Positions 1 through 6,091 of a stretch of DNA of 6,743 bases are shown here, piece after piece; within the stretch, counting starts at the first letter, position 1; each line of letters starts with the position of its first letter. Where the stretch lies: assembly GCA_017551645.1 (NCBI GenBank), contig JAFZLE010000088.1, positions 1 to 6,743 on the forward strand, given 5' to 3'. The notes beneath the pieces were generated by a model. It did not search any database. It had not been told where the DNA came from and saw nothing but the letters and a program-made list of their open reading frames with translations. The position numbers and the translations under genes were made by a program. This stretch comes from Clostridia bacterium. Its GTDB lineage: Bacteria > Bacillota > Clostridia > Christensenellales > Aristaeellaceae.

Positions 1-118
1 ACACGCTGCTGTGGTTTTCAAGGGCATAAAACCGAAAGAATACGGCGGAATCCCGTTTCAACGATTCGTGGCCTGTCCTCCGATGCCCGCTTTTTCCCGC
101 TTGGGTCATCACGTTCGG
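1..118. other. Left edge, no gene assignable
   Basis: This stretch lies upstream of the glyA promoter. Several short frames are open to the window edge on both strands, including a minus-strand frame from an ATG at 109-107 and a plus-strand frame ending at the TAA at 128-130. None has a recognisable motif, and the minus-strand ATG has no visible Shine-Dalgarno sequence. A neighbouring gene may reach in from outside, but I cannot say on which strand. Confidence 0.3.
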
Positions 119-147
119 TTTACAACTTAACAATTCGCGGTTATAAT
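119..147 (+). promoter_or_regulatory. Predicted sigma-A-type promoter of glyA
   Basis: A -35 element TTTACA (119-124) and a perfect -10 element TATAAT (142-147) are separated by an optimal 17 bases. Transcription would start near 154, giving glyA a leader of about 100 nucleotides. The spacing and near-consensus hexamers make this the most convincing promoter in the window. The leader that follows matches no riboswitch I recognise. Confidence 0.72.
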
Positions 148-240
148 GAGAAAAGTTATATTCGGCGTTCGCTCCGGGGTCTATGTGATATGCGGGCATG
201 TTATGTTCGACGCCCGGGGAGGCAGATAAACCACACATTG

Positions 241-248
241 AAAGGGGA
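241..248 (+). promoter_or_regulatory. Ribosome binding site that sets the glyA start
   Basis: AAAGGGGA lies 6 bases before the ATG at 255. This supports the 255 start over the in-frame upstream ATG at 198, whose added 19 residues do not resemble the start of this enzyme family. Confidence 0.75.
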
Positions 249-254
249 ACGGCA

Positions 255-1493
255 ATGATAGATATAGAACTGGTCCGCCAGACTGATCCTGAGATCGCCG
301 ATGTGCTTGAGCGTGAGCTTACGCGGCAGAGGCAACACATAGAGCTTATCGCGTCAGAGAATTTCGTAAGCGAAGCGGTGCTGGCCGCCATGGGGTCCCA
401 CCTGACGAATAAATACGCCGAAGGATATCCGGGAAAGCGGTATTACGGCGGCTGCGACTGCGTGGATGCCGCGGAACGCATCGCGATCGAGCGTGCCTGC
501 GCGCTGTTCGGCGCGGAGCACGCCAACGTTCAGCCCCATGCGGGAGCCCAGGCCAACCTGGCCGTATACCAGGCGCTGCTGAACCCCGGGGATACCATAC
601 TGGGAATGAGCCTGGCCCACGGCGGCCACCTGACCCACGGCAGCCCCGTGAACCTGTCGGGCAGGCTGTACAACATCGTATCCTACGGCGTGGATAAAGA
701 GACGGAGACGATCGATTACGACGAAGTGCGCCGTCTGGCAGTAGAAAACAAGCCCAAGCTCATAGTCGCGGGTGCCAGCGCGTACCCCCGTGTGATCGAC
801 TTTGCCCGTTTCCGCGAGATCGCCGACGAGTGCGGCGCCATGCTCATGGTGGACATGGCTCACATAGCGGGCCTTGTGGCGGCGGGCGAGCATCCCTCCC
901 CCGTGCCCTACGCGGACGTGGTGACCACCACTACCCACAAGACGCTGCGGGGACCGCGCGGAGGCATGATCCTCTGCCGCGAGAAGTACGCCAAGGCCAT
1001 AGACAAGGCTATTTTCCCCGGGACCCAGGGCGGTCCCCTCATGCATATCATCGCCGCGAAAGCCGTGTGCTTCAAGGAAGCGATGCGGCCCGAATTTGCC
1101 GAGTATCAGCACCAGATCATACTTAACGCCAAATCGCTGGCCGAAACGCTGCTGGCCCGCGGCATCAGGCTGGTCTCGGGCGGCACGGACAACCACCTCA
1201 TGCTCATCAACCTGAGCGGCACCGGCGTGACCGGCAAGGCGCTGGAAGAAATGCTGGGACGCGTGCGCATCACCGCCAACAAGAATGCCGTTCCTTTCGA
1301 TACCTTAAAGCCCACCGTCACCAGCGGCTTAAGAGTCGGCACCCCCGCCGTAACGACCCGCGGCATGAAGCAGGCTGAGATGACCGAGATCGGCAATATC
1401 ATCGCCGACGTGGTGGACAAAGGCGAAGAGGCGCTGCCGGACGCCGACGCAAGGGTAGCTGCCCTGTGCGCCCGTTTCCCGCTGTACGAATAA
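255..1493 (+). CDS. glyA: Serine hydroxymethyltransferase
   Basis: This cytosolic PLP enzyme interconverts serine plus tetrahydrofolate with glycine plus 5,10-methylene-tetrahydrofolate, the main one-carbon supply. The protein has 412 residues, close to the 417 of E. coli GlyA. The PLP lysine is K229 in the TTTTHK motif (codon 939-941). D200 and H203 of the DMAH motif contact the cofactor ring, H125 in the HGGHLTHG motif corresponds to the ring-stacking histidine, and the early [13 protein letters not shown] motif is intact. One oddity is residues 95-98, which read HAGA where E. coli has HSGS, so both serines of the phosphate-cup loop are alanine. The gene has its own promoter and terminator and appears monocistronic. 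Its place beside a xylanase gene is probably coincidental. The assignment is secure from motif order, length and residue numbering. Confidence 0.97.
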   Translation: MIDIELVRQTDPEIADVLERELTRQRQHIELIASENFVSEAVLAAMGSHLTNKYAEGYPGKRYYGGCDCVDAAERIAIERACALFGAEHANVQPHAGAQANLAVYQALLNPGDTILGMSLAHGGHLTHGSPVNLSGRLYNIVSYGVDKETETIDYDEVRRLAVENKPKLIVAGASAYPRVIDFARFREIADECGAMLMVDMAHIAGLVAAGEHPSPVPYADVVTTTTHKTLRGPRGGMILCREKYAKAIDKAIFPGTQGGPLMHIIAAKAVCFKEAMRPEFAEYQHQIILNAKSLAETLLARGIRLVSGGTDNHLMLINLSGTGVTGKALEEMLGRVRITANKNAVPFDTLKPTVTSGLRVGTPAVTTRGMKQAEMTEIGNIIADVVDKGEEALPDADARVAALCARFPLYE

Positions 1494-1570
1494 GCTTTTG
1501 TAAAGCGTTGATGGCTTATCAGACTTAGCCGCCGCGAAATATTAGTTTCATAACGCCACAGACATGATAC

Positions 1571-1602
1571 ACGGCATTGACCATCCGGGCAATGCCGTTT
1601 TT
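1571..1602 (+). terminator. Intrinsic terminator after glyA
   Basis: A perfect 9-bp stem, ACGGCATTG (1571-1579) with CAATGCCGT (1590-1598), encloses a 10-base loop and runs into five T residues (1598-1602). It lies 78 bases after the glyA stop and separates glyA from the xylanase unit. Confidence 0.85.
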
Positions 1603-1659
1603 ACTGCAGTTATATAATACGCCTTGCCCTCCCGCATCGCGTCACGCTCAAATATGGTG

Positions 1660-1688
1660 TTGTCATACGCTGTCGGCTGCTGTATACT
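1660..1688 (+). promoter_or_regulatory. Predicted promoter of the GH10 xylanase
   Basis: TTGTCA (1660-1665) and TATACT (1683-1688) are spaced by 17 bases. Each differs from the sigma-A consensus at one position. Transcription would begin near 1695, leaving a leader of about 114 bases. A 5-bp inverted repeat, CGGCG/CGCCG (1694-1708), sits at the predicted start; it could be an operator half-site pair or a hairpin at the 5' end of the mRNA. Confidence 0.55.
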
Positions 1689-1796
1689 GTACGCGGCGGA
1701 GATCGCCGTATGCTCCGTCATACATCTGACAGTCCGCTATGGGCTGGCGCCCGGCGCTTACCGCCGCATTCACGACCATCGACCGCCGAGAAATTT

Positions 1797-1801
1797 GGAG
1801 G
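1797..1801 (+). promoter_or_regulatory. Ribosome binding site that sets the xylanase start
   Basis: A full GGAGG lies 7 bases before the ATG at 1809. It selects this start over the upstream in-frame ATG at 1710, which would add 33 residues encoded by the leader. Confidence 0.85.
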
Positions 1802-1808
1802 CAGCTTT

Positions 1809-3035
1809 ATGAATATGACAGACCCACTTGCCCACCGGAAAGCCACAGCCCGTCTGCGCGTATTTAAGCCGGACGGAACGCCCGCGGCAAACCTGAATAT
1901 CTCTGTAAAACAGACCGCTCACCGGTTCCTGTTCGGCTGCGGGGCTTTTGATACTGTCAGGCAGACGAATATCCATGACGAAAAGGAGCAGGCCTTCCTG
2001 GAGCAGAGGATGGAAAAGTGGCTCGCGCTGTTCAATTACGGTACGCTGCCCTTCTATTGGGGCAGGTACGAGCCCGTTGAAGGCCGGCCCGCCTTTGCCG
2101 AGACCATGAAGGCAGCCAAGTGGCTGCAGGAAAGAAGCGTACGCGTCAAAGGCCATCCCCTGTGCTGGCATACCGTGTGCGCGCCGTGGCTGCTCAAGTA
2201 CTCTAACGACGTGATCCTGCGAAAGCAGCTGGAGCGCATCCATCGGGACGTTTCGGCGTACAAGGGCGTGATCGATATGTGGGACGTCATAAACGAAGCG
2301 GTGATAATGCCCGTGTTTGACCGGTATGACAACGCCGTTACCCGTATCTGCAAAGAAAAAGGGCGCGTCGCCCTTGTAAAAGAAGTGTTTACCGCCGCCA
2401 GGGAAAGCAACCCGGACGCCGTGCTTCTGATAAACGATTTCAACACCGGCGAAGCTTACGCGCAGCTTATAGAAGAACTGTTGGACGCGGGCGTGCCTGT
2501 GAGCGCCATAGGCATACAGAGCCATCAGCATCAGGGCTATTGGGGAGCGGAAAAGCTTAACAAGGTGCTGGAACGCTTTTCCCGCTTCGGCCTGCCCATT
2601 CACTTTACCGAGAACACGCTGGTATCCGGCGAGATCATGCCTGCCCACATCGTGGACCTCAACGACTGGCAGGTGGATTCCTGGCCCAGCACGCCGGAGG
2701 GAGAGGAACGCCAGGCCCGCGAGATCACGGAGATGTACTCCATACTCTTCGCTCATCCGCTGGTGGAAGCCATAACCACCTGGGATTTCAACGACGGCTG
2801 CTGGCTTAAGGCGCCCTCTGGATTCGTTCGGGAAGACAACAGCGAAAAACCGTCCTGGTACGCGCTTAAAAAGCTTATCCACGAAGACTGGGAGACCCGT
2901 GAGTCCCTGAAGACCGACGCGGACGGCTTCCTCTGTTTCACAGGTTTCAGGGGTGACTATGCCTTACAGACCGAAGCGGGAAGCGCCGCTTTCCGTCTGG
3001 ATAACGATACGGAAGACCGGCTGTTACTGGCTTAG
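1809..3035 (+). CDS. GH10 endo-1,4-beta-xylanase, cytosolic
   Basis: This 408-residue retaining glycoside hydrolase would cleave beta-1,4 bonds in xylan or xylo-oligosaccharides. Residues 12-45 form a short beta-rich segment ending in RFLFGCG. The TIM barrel follows: GHPLCWHT (115-122), WDVINEA with acid/base E163, INDFNTG (208-214), GIQSHQHQG (235-243), HFTEN with nucleophile E268, and the TTWDFNDGCW aromatic motif (323-332). The two catalytic glutamates are 105 residues apart, as expected for the family. The C-terminal stretch (about 366-400) looks like a small extra beta segment. There is no signal peptide or membrane segment, so it should act inside the cell on imported oligosaccharides. 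The usual ENxxKW motif before the first EPxxG element is replaced by TLPFYWGRYEP (79-89), so the glycone-side subsites differ from textbook xylanases. It has its own promoter and converges on the minus-strand genes. Family membership is firm; exact substrate is inferred. Confidence 0.93.
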   Translation: MNMTDPLAHRKATARLRVFKPDGTPAANLNISVKQTAHRFLFGCGAFDTVRQTNIHDEKEQAFLEQRMEKWLALFNYGTLPFYWGRYEPVEGRPAFAETMKAAKWLQERSVRVKGHPLCWHTVCAPWLLKYSNDVILRKQLERIHRDVSAYKGVIDMWDVINEAVIMPVFDRYDNAVTRICKEKGRVALVKEVFTAARESNPDAVLLINDFNTGEAYAQLIEELLDAGVPVSAIGIQSHQHQGYWGAEKLNKVLERFSRFGLPIHFTENTLVSGEIMPAHIVDLNDWQVDSWPSTPEGEERQAREITEMYSILFAHPLVEAITTWDFNDGCWLKAPSGFVREDNSEKPSWYALKKLIHEDWETRESLKTDADGFLCFTGFRGDYALQTEAGSAAFRLDNDTEDRLLLA

Positions 3036-3050
3036 TCAGGAACAGCCGGT
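3016..3050 (+). terminator. Hairpin enclosing the xylanase stop codon, likely terminator
   Basis: ACCGGCTGTT (3016-3025) pairs perfectly with AACAGCCGGT (3041-3050). After one A/G mismatch, three more pairs (3027-3029 with 3037-3039) extend the helix. The TAG stop (3033-3035) lies in the apical loop. The following tract is only TTTAT, so termination may be inefficient or the structure may instead protect the 3' end. Confidence 0.6.
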
Positions 3051-3071
3051 TTATCACATGACCGTCTCTTA

Positions 3072-3098
3072 GCGAAACCCGCGTGCATGCAGTTTCGC
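3072..3098. other. Inverted repeat between convergent genes
   Basis: GCGAAAC (3072-3078) pairs with GTTTCGC (3092-3098) around a 13-base loop containing the palindrome TGCATGCA. It lies between the stop codons of the convergent xylanase and phosphorylase-like genes. Neither side carries a T-tract, so it is not a classical terminator. It may stabilise or block transcripts from either direction. Confidence 0.45.
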
Positions 3099-3108
3099 GG
3101 ATGACCGC

Positions 3109-3876
3109 TTATTTCCCTGCCGACACGAACTCCGCCAACGCCAGCGCGATATCGAAATGCCCCGTGTCGTGCTGCGTGCCCTTGACCTGGCCCTCTTTTC
3201 TTCTTTGGGTCCATTCCGGGGCGTCGAGCAGGTCCCCGCTCGTAAAGAACATATACACGTCAAGGTGTCTAAAGTCGCACACCGCCTGCACGGCAGAGCC
3301 TTCCATCTCCACTGAAATGCATCCGTCCGCCTTACGTTTTTCAAAGTTGCCCACGGTCTCGCGGTAGAAGGCGTCCGTGGTCCAGGTCTTCCCCATGGCG
3401 TAGGGTATCTTGTTGGCCGCCATGCATGCTGCCACGACATCCGCGTTTTTGACCGTGATGTAATCGGAAGCCGGCGCGTAGTGATAGGATGTGCCCTCAT
3501 CCCGGTAAGCCGCCGTGGGGATCATCACCTTGCCCCTGGCTATCTCTTTGTTGAGGCAGCCCGCGCCGCCGAAATGGATTATCCTGTCCGTTTTCAGGAC
3601 AGTGCATATCTCCTCAACGGTCGCCGCGCACGCGGGCGCGCCTACCCATGTCCTGTAAAAACCGTATTTCCTGCCATTATACTCGAAACAATACACATTC
3701 GTCGAGCCATGGGCCATATACAGGGCTCCGACCTTCTCGCAGGCGAAGTTAGACACCACATATTCCTCGATCACATGCGAAAACGTGAATATGACGGCGT
3801 CCACTCTGACGGCATCCGGATTCGCCGTCAGATTGATCTTCGCGGGCGTCCTGTTATCAAACGAATCTGTTATCAC
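3109..3876 (-). CDS. Nucleoside phosphorylase-family protein, substrate unknown
   Basis: The 255-residue product has the PNP/UDP phosphorylase fold, which cleaves the N-glycosidic bond of nucleosides, and is close to E. coli uridine phosphorylase in length. Recognisable landmarks are WVGAPACAATVEEI (77-90), HFGGAGCLN (101-109), the RDEGTSYHYAP segment (125-135), the ribose-binding E190-M191-E192 in VEMEGSA, and SGD with D215, which may match the catalytic Asp of purine enzymes. The GTG start is supported by the ribosome binding site at 3885-3890. By comparison with uridine phosphorylase from memory, the phosphate-binding arginines at the N-terminal GDPxR motif, the HREF segment and the LRIG segment are all replaced (the last by H101), and the uracil-reading Gln/Arg pair is absent. 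It could be a phosphorylase with an altered site or a hydrolase. A terminator separates it from the oxidoreductase genes upstream. Confidence 0.82.
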   Translation of the reverse strand: MITDSFDNRTPAKINLTANPDAVRVDAVIFTFSHVIEEYVVSNFACEKVGALYMAHGSTNVYCFEYNGRKYGFYRTWVGAPACAATVEEICTVLKTDRIIHFGGAGCLNKEIARGKVMIPTAAYRDEGTSYHYAPASDYITVKNADVVAACMAANKIPYAMGKTWTTDAFYRETVGNFEKRKADGCISVEMEGSAVQAVCDFRHLDVYMFFTSGDLLDAPEWTQRRKEGQVKGTQHDTGHFDIALALAEFVSAGK

Positions 3877-3884
3877 TGCGTTTT

Positions 3885-3890
3885 ACCTCT
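3885..3890 (-). promoter_or_regulatory. Ribosome binding site supporting a GTG start
   Basis: On the minus strand AGAGGT lies 8 bases before GTG (3876-3874). No in-frame ATG near this point has comparable support, so GTG is the likely start codon of the phosphorylase-family gene. Confidence 0.65.
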
Positions 3891-3912
3891 GTTTCAAACA
3901 TATTCCGTTATC

Positions 3913-3946
3913 CCGAAAAACGCTGTCCTGAGGCAGCGTTTTTCGG
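3913..3946 (-). terminator. Strong intrinsic terminator, structurally bidirectional
   Basis: A perfect 13-bp stem, CCGAAAAACGCTG (3913-3925) with CAGCGTTTTTCGG (3934-3946), encloses an 8-base loop. The A5 and T5 arms flank a CGCTG core, so the element has the form of a terminator in both directions. In the minus direction it lies 53 bases beyond the second oxidoreductase stop and should end that operon's transcript. The GTG start of the next gene follows only 36 bases later. Confidence 0.85.
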
Positions 3947-3998
3947 TGTTCAGGGTTTGTGGCGTCCCCGCCGCTTCGCGGTCCGCGCACCAAACGCG

Positions 3999-4946
3999 TT
4001 AGTTCCGGGCGCTGCCCGCGTAAGCCATCTCCATCATCCGCGTGAGCGCCTTGGCTTCTTCCATACCGCAGCCCGGCAGTATCCTATTTTGCAGAAACTG
4101 CACGATAGGGAGCTCAGACGCCTCAAGCAGCGGAACGTCCGTTTCCTTCCCGTCGGTCCGGGCGCTGCACTTGACAACCTTTTGGCCGGTCATCTTCACG
4201 TATCCGTTTTCCCCGAATACTTCCATCACCTGGGGCGAATACCCCGACACGAATCCGGTCTCGTTCACGGCGACCGCGCCGTCCGGGAACGCCATTACGG
4301 TGACCGCGTTGTCTTCCACTTTGTCCGTGTTCAGGGCTGTATCGTGGGAAACGGTAAACGCGGACGAGGCGCTTACGGGCATGCCCAGTATCCAGTTGGT
4401 CAGATACATGCCGTGGGCGCCCAGGTCTATCATTGCGCCGCCGCCGCACTGTTTCGCATTATAGAAATGCTTGGGCAGCCAGTTATTCGTGCTTCCGGAA
4501 TGGCAGTTGCGGTAGCGCATGAAATTGATCTTGCCCAATTCCCCGCTGTCTGCCACGGCTTTTACGGTCTTCTGGGCGGCGTTGTACTTTTGAGGCATGG
4601 AAATGACGAACCTGACGCCGCTATGTTCCACGGCTTTTTCTATCGCCAGGCAATCCTCCGTGCTTAACGCCAGCACCTTCTCGGTGAAAATGTGCTTGCC
4701 CGCCTCGGCGATGCTGACTATGTCGCTTCTGTGATCTTCCGTGGCGGAGCACACGATAACGCCCTGAACGTCGCTTTCAAGCAGTTCTTCCAGGCTTTTG
4801 AACCTGGGTATGTCAAACGCTTCGCGAAACTGCGCCGCGAGCGCGTCGTCCTGCTCGTAAAATCCCGCGACCTCGCCGTATTTCATGGCATGGCGGGTAT
4901 AATCCCCCGCGTGCACGTGCCATACGCCGCATACCGCCGACTTCAT
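3999..4946 (-). CDS. Gfo/Idh/MocA-family oxidoreductase, divergent
   Basis: The product is a 315-residue NAD(P)-dependent sugar-type dehydrogenase homologue. The N-terminal Rossmann domain begins CGVWHVHAG (6-14), where the usual GxGxxA/G loop has lost most of its glycines. The family's EKP motif appears as E89-K90-V91. The C-terminal alpha/beta domain carries MIDLGAHG, in which D174 and H178 correspond to the family's active-site Asp and His. The ATG overlaps the stop of the preceding oxidoreductase as ATGA, and only a weak ribosome binding site is visible, so translation is probably coupled. A strong terminator follows the gene. The reaction cannot be read from sequence; oxidation or reduction of a sugar, sugar acid or keto-glycoside is typical. 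The non-standard nucleotide loop and EKV motif suggest a distinct subgroup rather than a decayed gene, because the frame is intact. Confidence 0.88.
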   Translation of the reverse strand: MKSAVCGVWHVHAGDYTRHAMKYGEVAGFYEQDDALAAQFREAFDIPRFKSLEELLESDVQGVIVCSATEDHRSDIVSIAEAGKHIFTEKVLALSTEDCLAIEKAVEHSGVRFVISMPQKYNAAQKTVKAVADSGELGKINFMRYRNCHSGSTNNWLPKHFYNAKQCGGGAMIDLGAHGMYLTNWILGMPVSASSAFTVSHDTALNTDKVEDNAVTVMAFPDGAVAVNETGFVSGYSPQVMEVFGENGYVKMTGQKVVKCSARTDGKETDVPLLEASELPIVQFLQNRILPGCGMEEAKALTRMMEMAYAGSARN

Positions 4947-6028
4947 TCGAAATACACCGGCTTTCCGCTCTTGGAAGACTCGTATATGGCTTCCAGTATC
5001 TCAGAGACCACCATCGCCTGCTCGGGCTTTACGACCTGCTCGGTATCGTTGACTATGGCGTCTATCCAGGCTCTCGCCTCAGCCTCGGCAGGAGAGACAG
5101 AAGCGCCGTCGTAGAAAGCGACTCCGCCGGCGGAGCAGTCCACCTTCGTTACTTCCTGGCGTCCCAGTTCCACTTTGTTGATACGAAGCTCATTGTTCTT
5201 CAGCGACAGTCCCGCCTTGCTGCCGCACAGCACGCAGCTGCCTTCCTGGATAGGTTCGTCCGTGTTGAGGGCCCAGCTGGTCTCAAGCAGGATAGTGGCG
5301 CCGTTCTTCATGCGGATGAAAGCGCAGGCCGCCTCTTCCAGCGGGGTGGTGCTCACGCCGTTGTCTCCCCAGATGTTGCCGGCTTCGGGATGCTCCAGCT
5401 TTTTATGGGTCTTGCCCACTACCATATCCGGCTCGTAGTTGTTCATGAGGTACAGCGTAAGATCCAAGGAATGGGTAGCTATGTCAATTATGGGGCCGCC
5501 GCCCTGCGCATCTTCGTCAAGGAAAACGCCCCAGTTTGGAGTGCCGCGGCGGCGTATGGCAAGGCAGTTGGCGTAGTAGATCTCTCCCAAAGCGCCGGAT
5601 TCGATATACTCCTTCGCGAACCTGGCCTGGGGCTTCATGCGGTGCTGATAACCTATCGCCAGCTTTTTGCCGCTCTCGCGCGCGGCCGCGCACATCTGGC
5701 GGGCGCCTTCCGCGGTCTTTGCCATGGGCTTTTCGCACATCACATGCTTGCCCGCTTTAAGCGCGGCTACGGTGATCTCGGCGTGCTCCCGGTTCGGGGT
5801 CAGCACGTGGACCACTTCGATGTCCCTGATCGCCAGCAGTTCCCTGTAATCGGTGCAAACGAACGCGTCCGGCGTGCCGTACTTGGCCTTGGCCATCTGG
5901 GCGCGCTCGGGGATCAGGTCGCAGAACGCTACCATACGCACGTTCTCGATCTTGCTCAGGGAAGGCATGTGCTTGTTCTGGGCGATGCCTCCGCAGCCGA
6001 TGATTCCGACATTCACTATCCTTGCCAT
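4943..6028 (-). CDS. Gfo/Idh/MocA-family oxidoreductase
   Basis: The product is a 361-residue NAD(P)-dependent dehydrogenase with a canonical family layout. The Rossmann loop GIIGCGGIA spans residues 8-16, and D37 at the end of the second strand favours NAD over NADP. The catalytic EKP motif is E99-K100-P101, and GGGPIIDIATHSLD contains the D182/H186 pair of the substrate domain. No signal peptide is present, so it is cytosolic. The start is supported by AAAGGAGAG (minus strand, 6043-6035), 6 bases before the ATG. It lies 51 bases downstream of the GH51 gene and overlaps the next oxidoreductase by ATGA, so the three are probably co-transcribed. Members of this family act on many sugars, inositols and keto-sugars. 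The arabinoxylan context suggests a pentose or glycoside substrate, but that is inference. Confidence 0.93.
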   Translation of the reverse strand: MARIVNVGIIGCGGIAQNKHMPSLSKIENVRMVAFCDLIPERAQMAKAKYGTPDAFVCTDYRELLAIRDIEVVHVLTPNREHAEITVAALKAGKHVMCEKPMAKTAEGARQMCAAARESGKKLAIGYQHRMKPQARFAKEYIESGALGEIYYANCLAIRRRGTPNWGVFLDEDAQGGGPIIDIATHSLDLTLYLMNNYEPDMVVGKTHKKLEHPEAGNIWGDNGVSTTPLEEAACAFIRMKNGATILLETSWALNTDEPIQEGSCVLCGSKAGLSLKNNELRINKVELGRQEVTKVDCSAGGVAFYDGASVSPAEAEARAWIDAIVNDTEQVVKPEQAMVVSEILEAIYESSKSGKPVYFE

Positions 6029-6069
6029 TTTTTGCTCTCCTTTATCTGGATTATCGTACTCTGTTCGCG

Positions 6070-6091
6070 CCCGAAACGCTCAGTTTTCGGG
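6070..6091 (-). other. Hairpin enclosing the GH51 stop codon
   Basis: CCCGAAA (6070-6076) pairs with TTTCGGG (6085-6091), and the TGA stop of the GH51 gene (6080-6082) lies in the 8-base loop. No T-tract follows in the direction of transcription, so this is not a standard terminator. It could act as an RNA stability or processing element between the hydrolase and dehydrogenase genes. Confidence 0.4.

Larger units (their letters stand above)
1494..1808 (+). other. Intergenic region between glyA and the GH10 gene
   Basis: About 315 bases carry no convincing gene. In order they hold a short 5-bp hairpin straight after the glyA stop (1494-1506), the glyA terminator, an isolated TATAAT (1613-1618) with no acceptable -35 partner, the predicted xylanase promoter (1660-1688), a small hairpin at the predicted transcription start (1694-1708), and a leader ending in the GGAGG ribosome binding site. 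An open frame at 1624-1812 has no ribosome binding site and no protein-like features, so I take it to be chance. No consensus catabolite-responsive element was seen. Confidence 0.6.

Noticed and set aside
1..109. Minus-strand frame from an ATG at 109-107 running off the left edge
   Set aside because: It is short, has no ribosome binding site and no recognisable motif. A real divergent gene is possible but not supportable.
198..254. Longer GlyA with an upstream start at 198
   Set aside because: The extra 19 residues are unlike the family and there is a strong ribosome binding site for the ATG at 255.
1..258. A plus-strand frame open from the left edge whose TGA overlaps the glyA ATG
   Set aside because: The overlap resembles coupling, but the translation is rich in Arg and Cys, lacks any motif, and runs straight through the near-consensus promoter. 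It is probably chance.
354..1196. Long minus-strand open frame opposite glyA
   Set aside because: It is the antisense shadow of a high-GC coding gene, with no recognisable domain.
1613..1618. Perfect TATAAT just after the glyA terminator
   Set aside because: The only TTGAC-like partner (1577-1582) is 30 bases away and lies inside the terminator stem. The pair at 1660-1688 is better.
1624..1812. 62-codon open frame before the xylanase
   Set aside because: No ribosome binding site or protein-like pattern, and it overlaps the predicted promoter and leader.
1770..2882. 370-codon minus-strand open frame opposite the xylanase
   Set aside because: The plus strand encodes an unmistakable GH10 enzyme; this frame has no domain and arises from codon bias.
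6029..6079. Possible internal promoter (GATAAT on the minus strand) between GH51 and the oxidoreductase
   Set aside because: No acceptable -35 hexamer at 16-18 bases upstream; read-through from GH51 is simpler.
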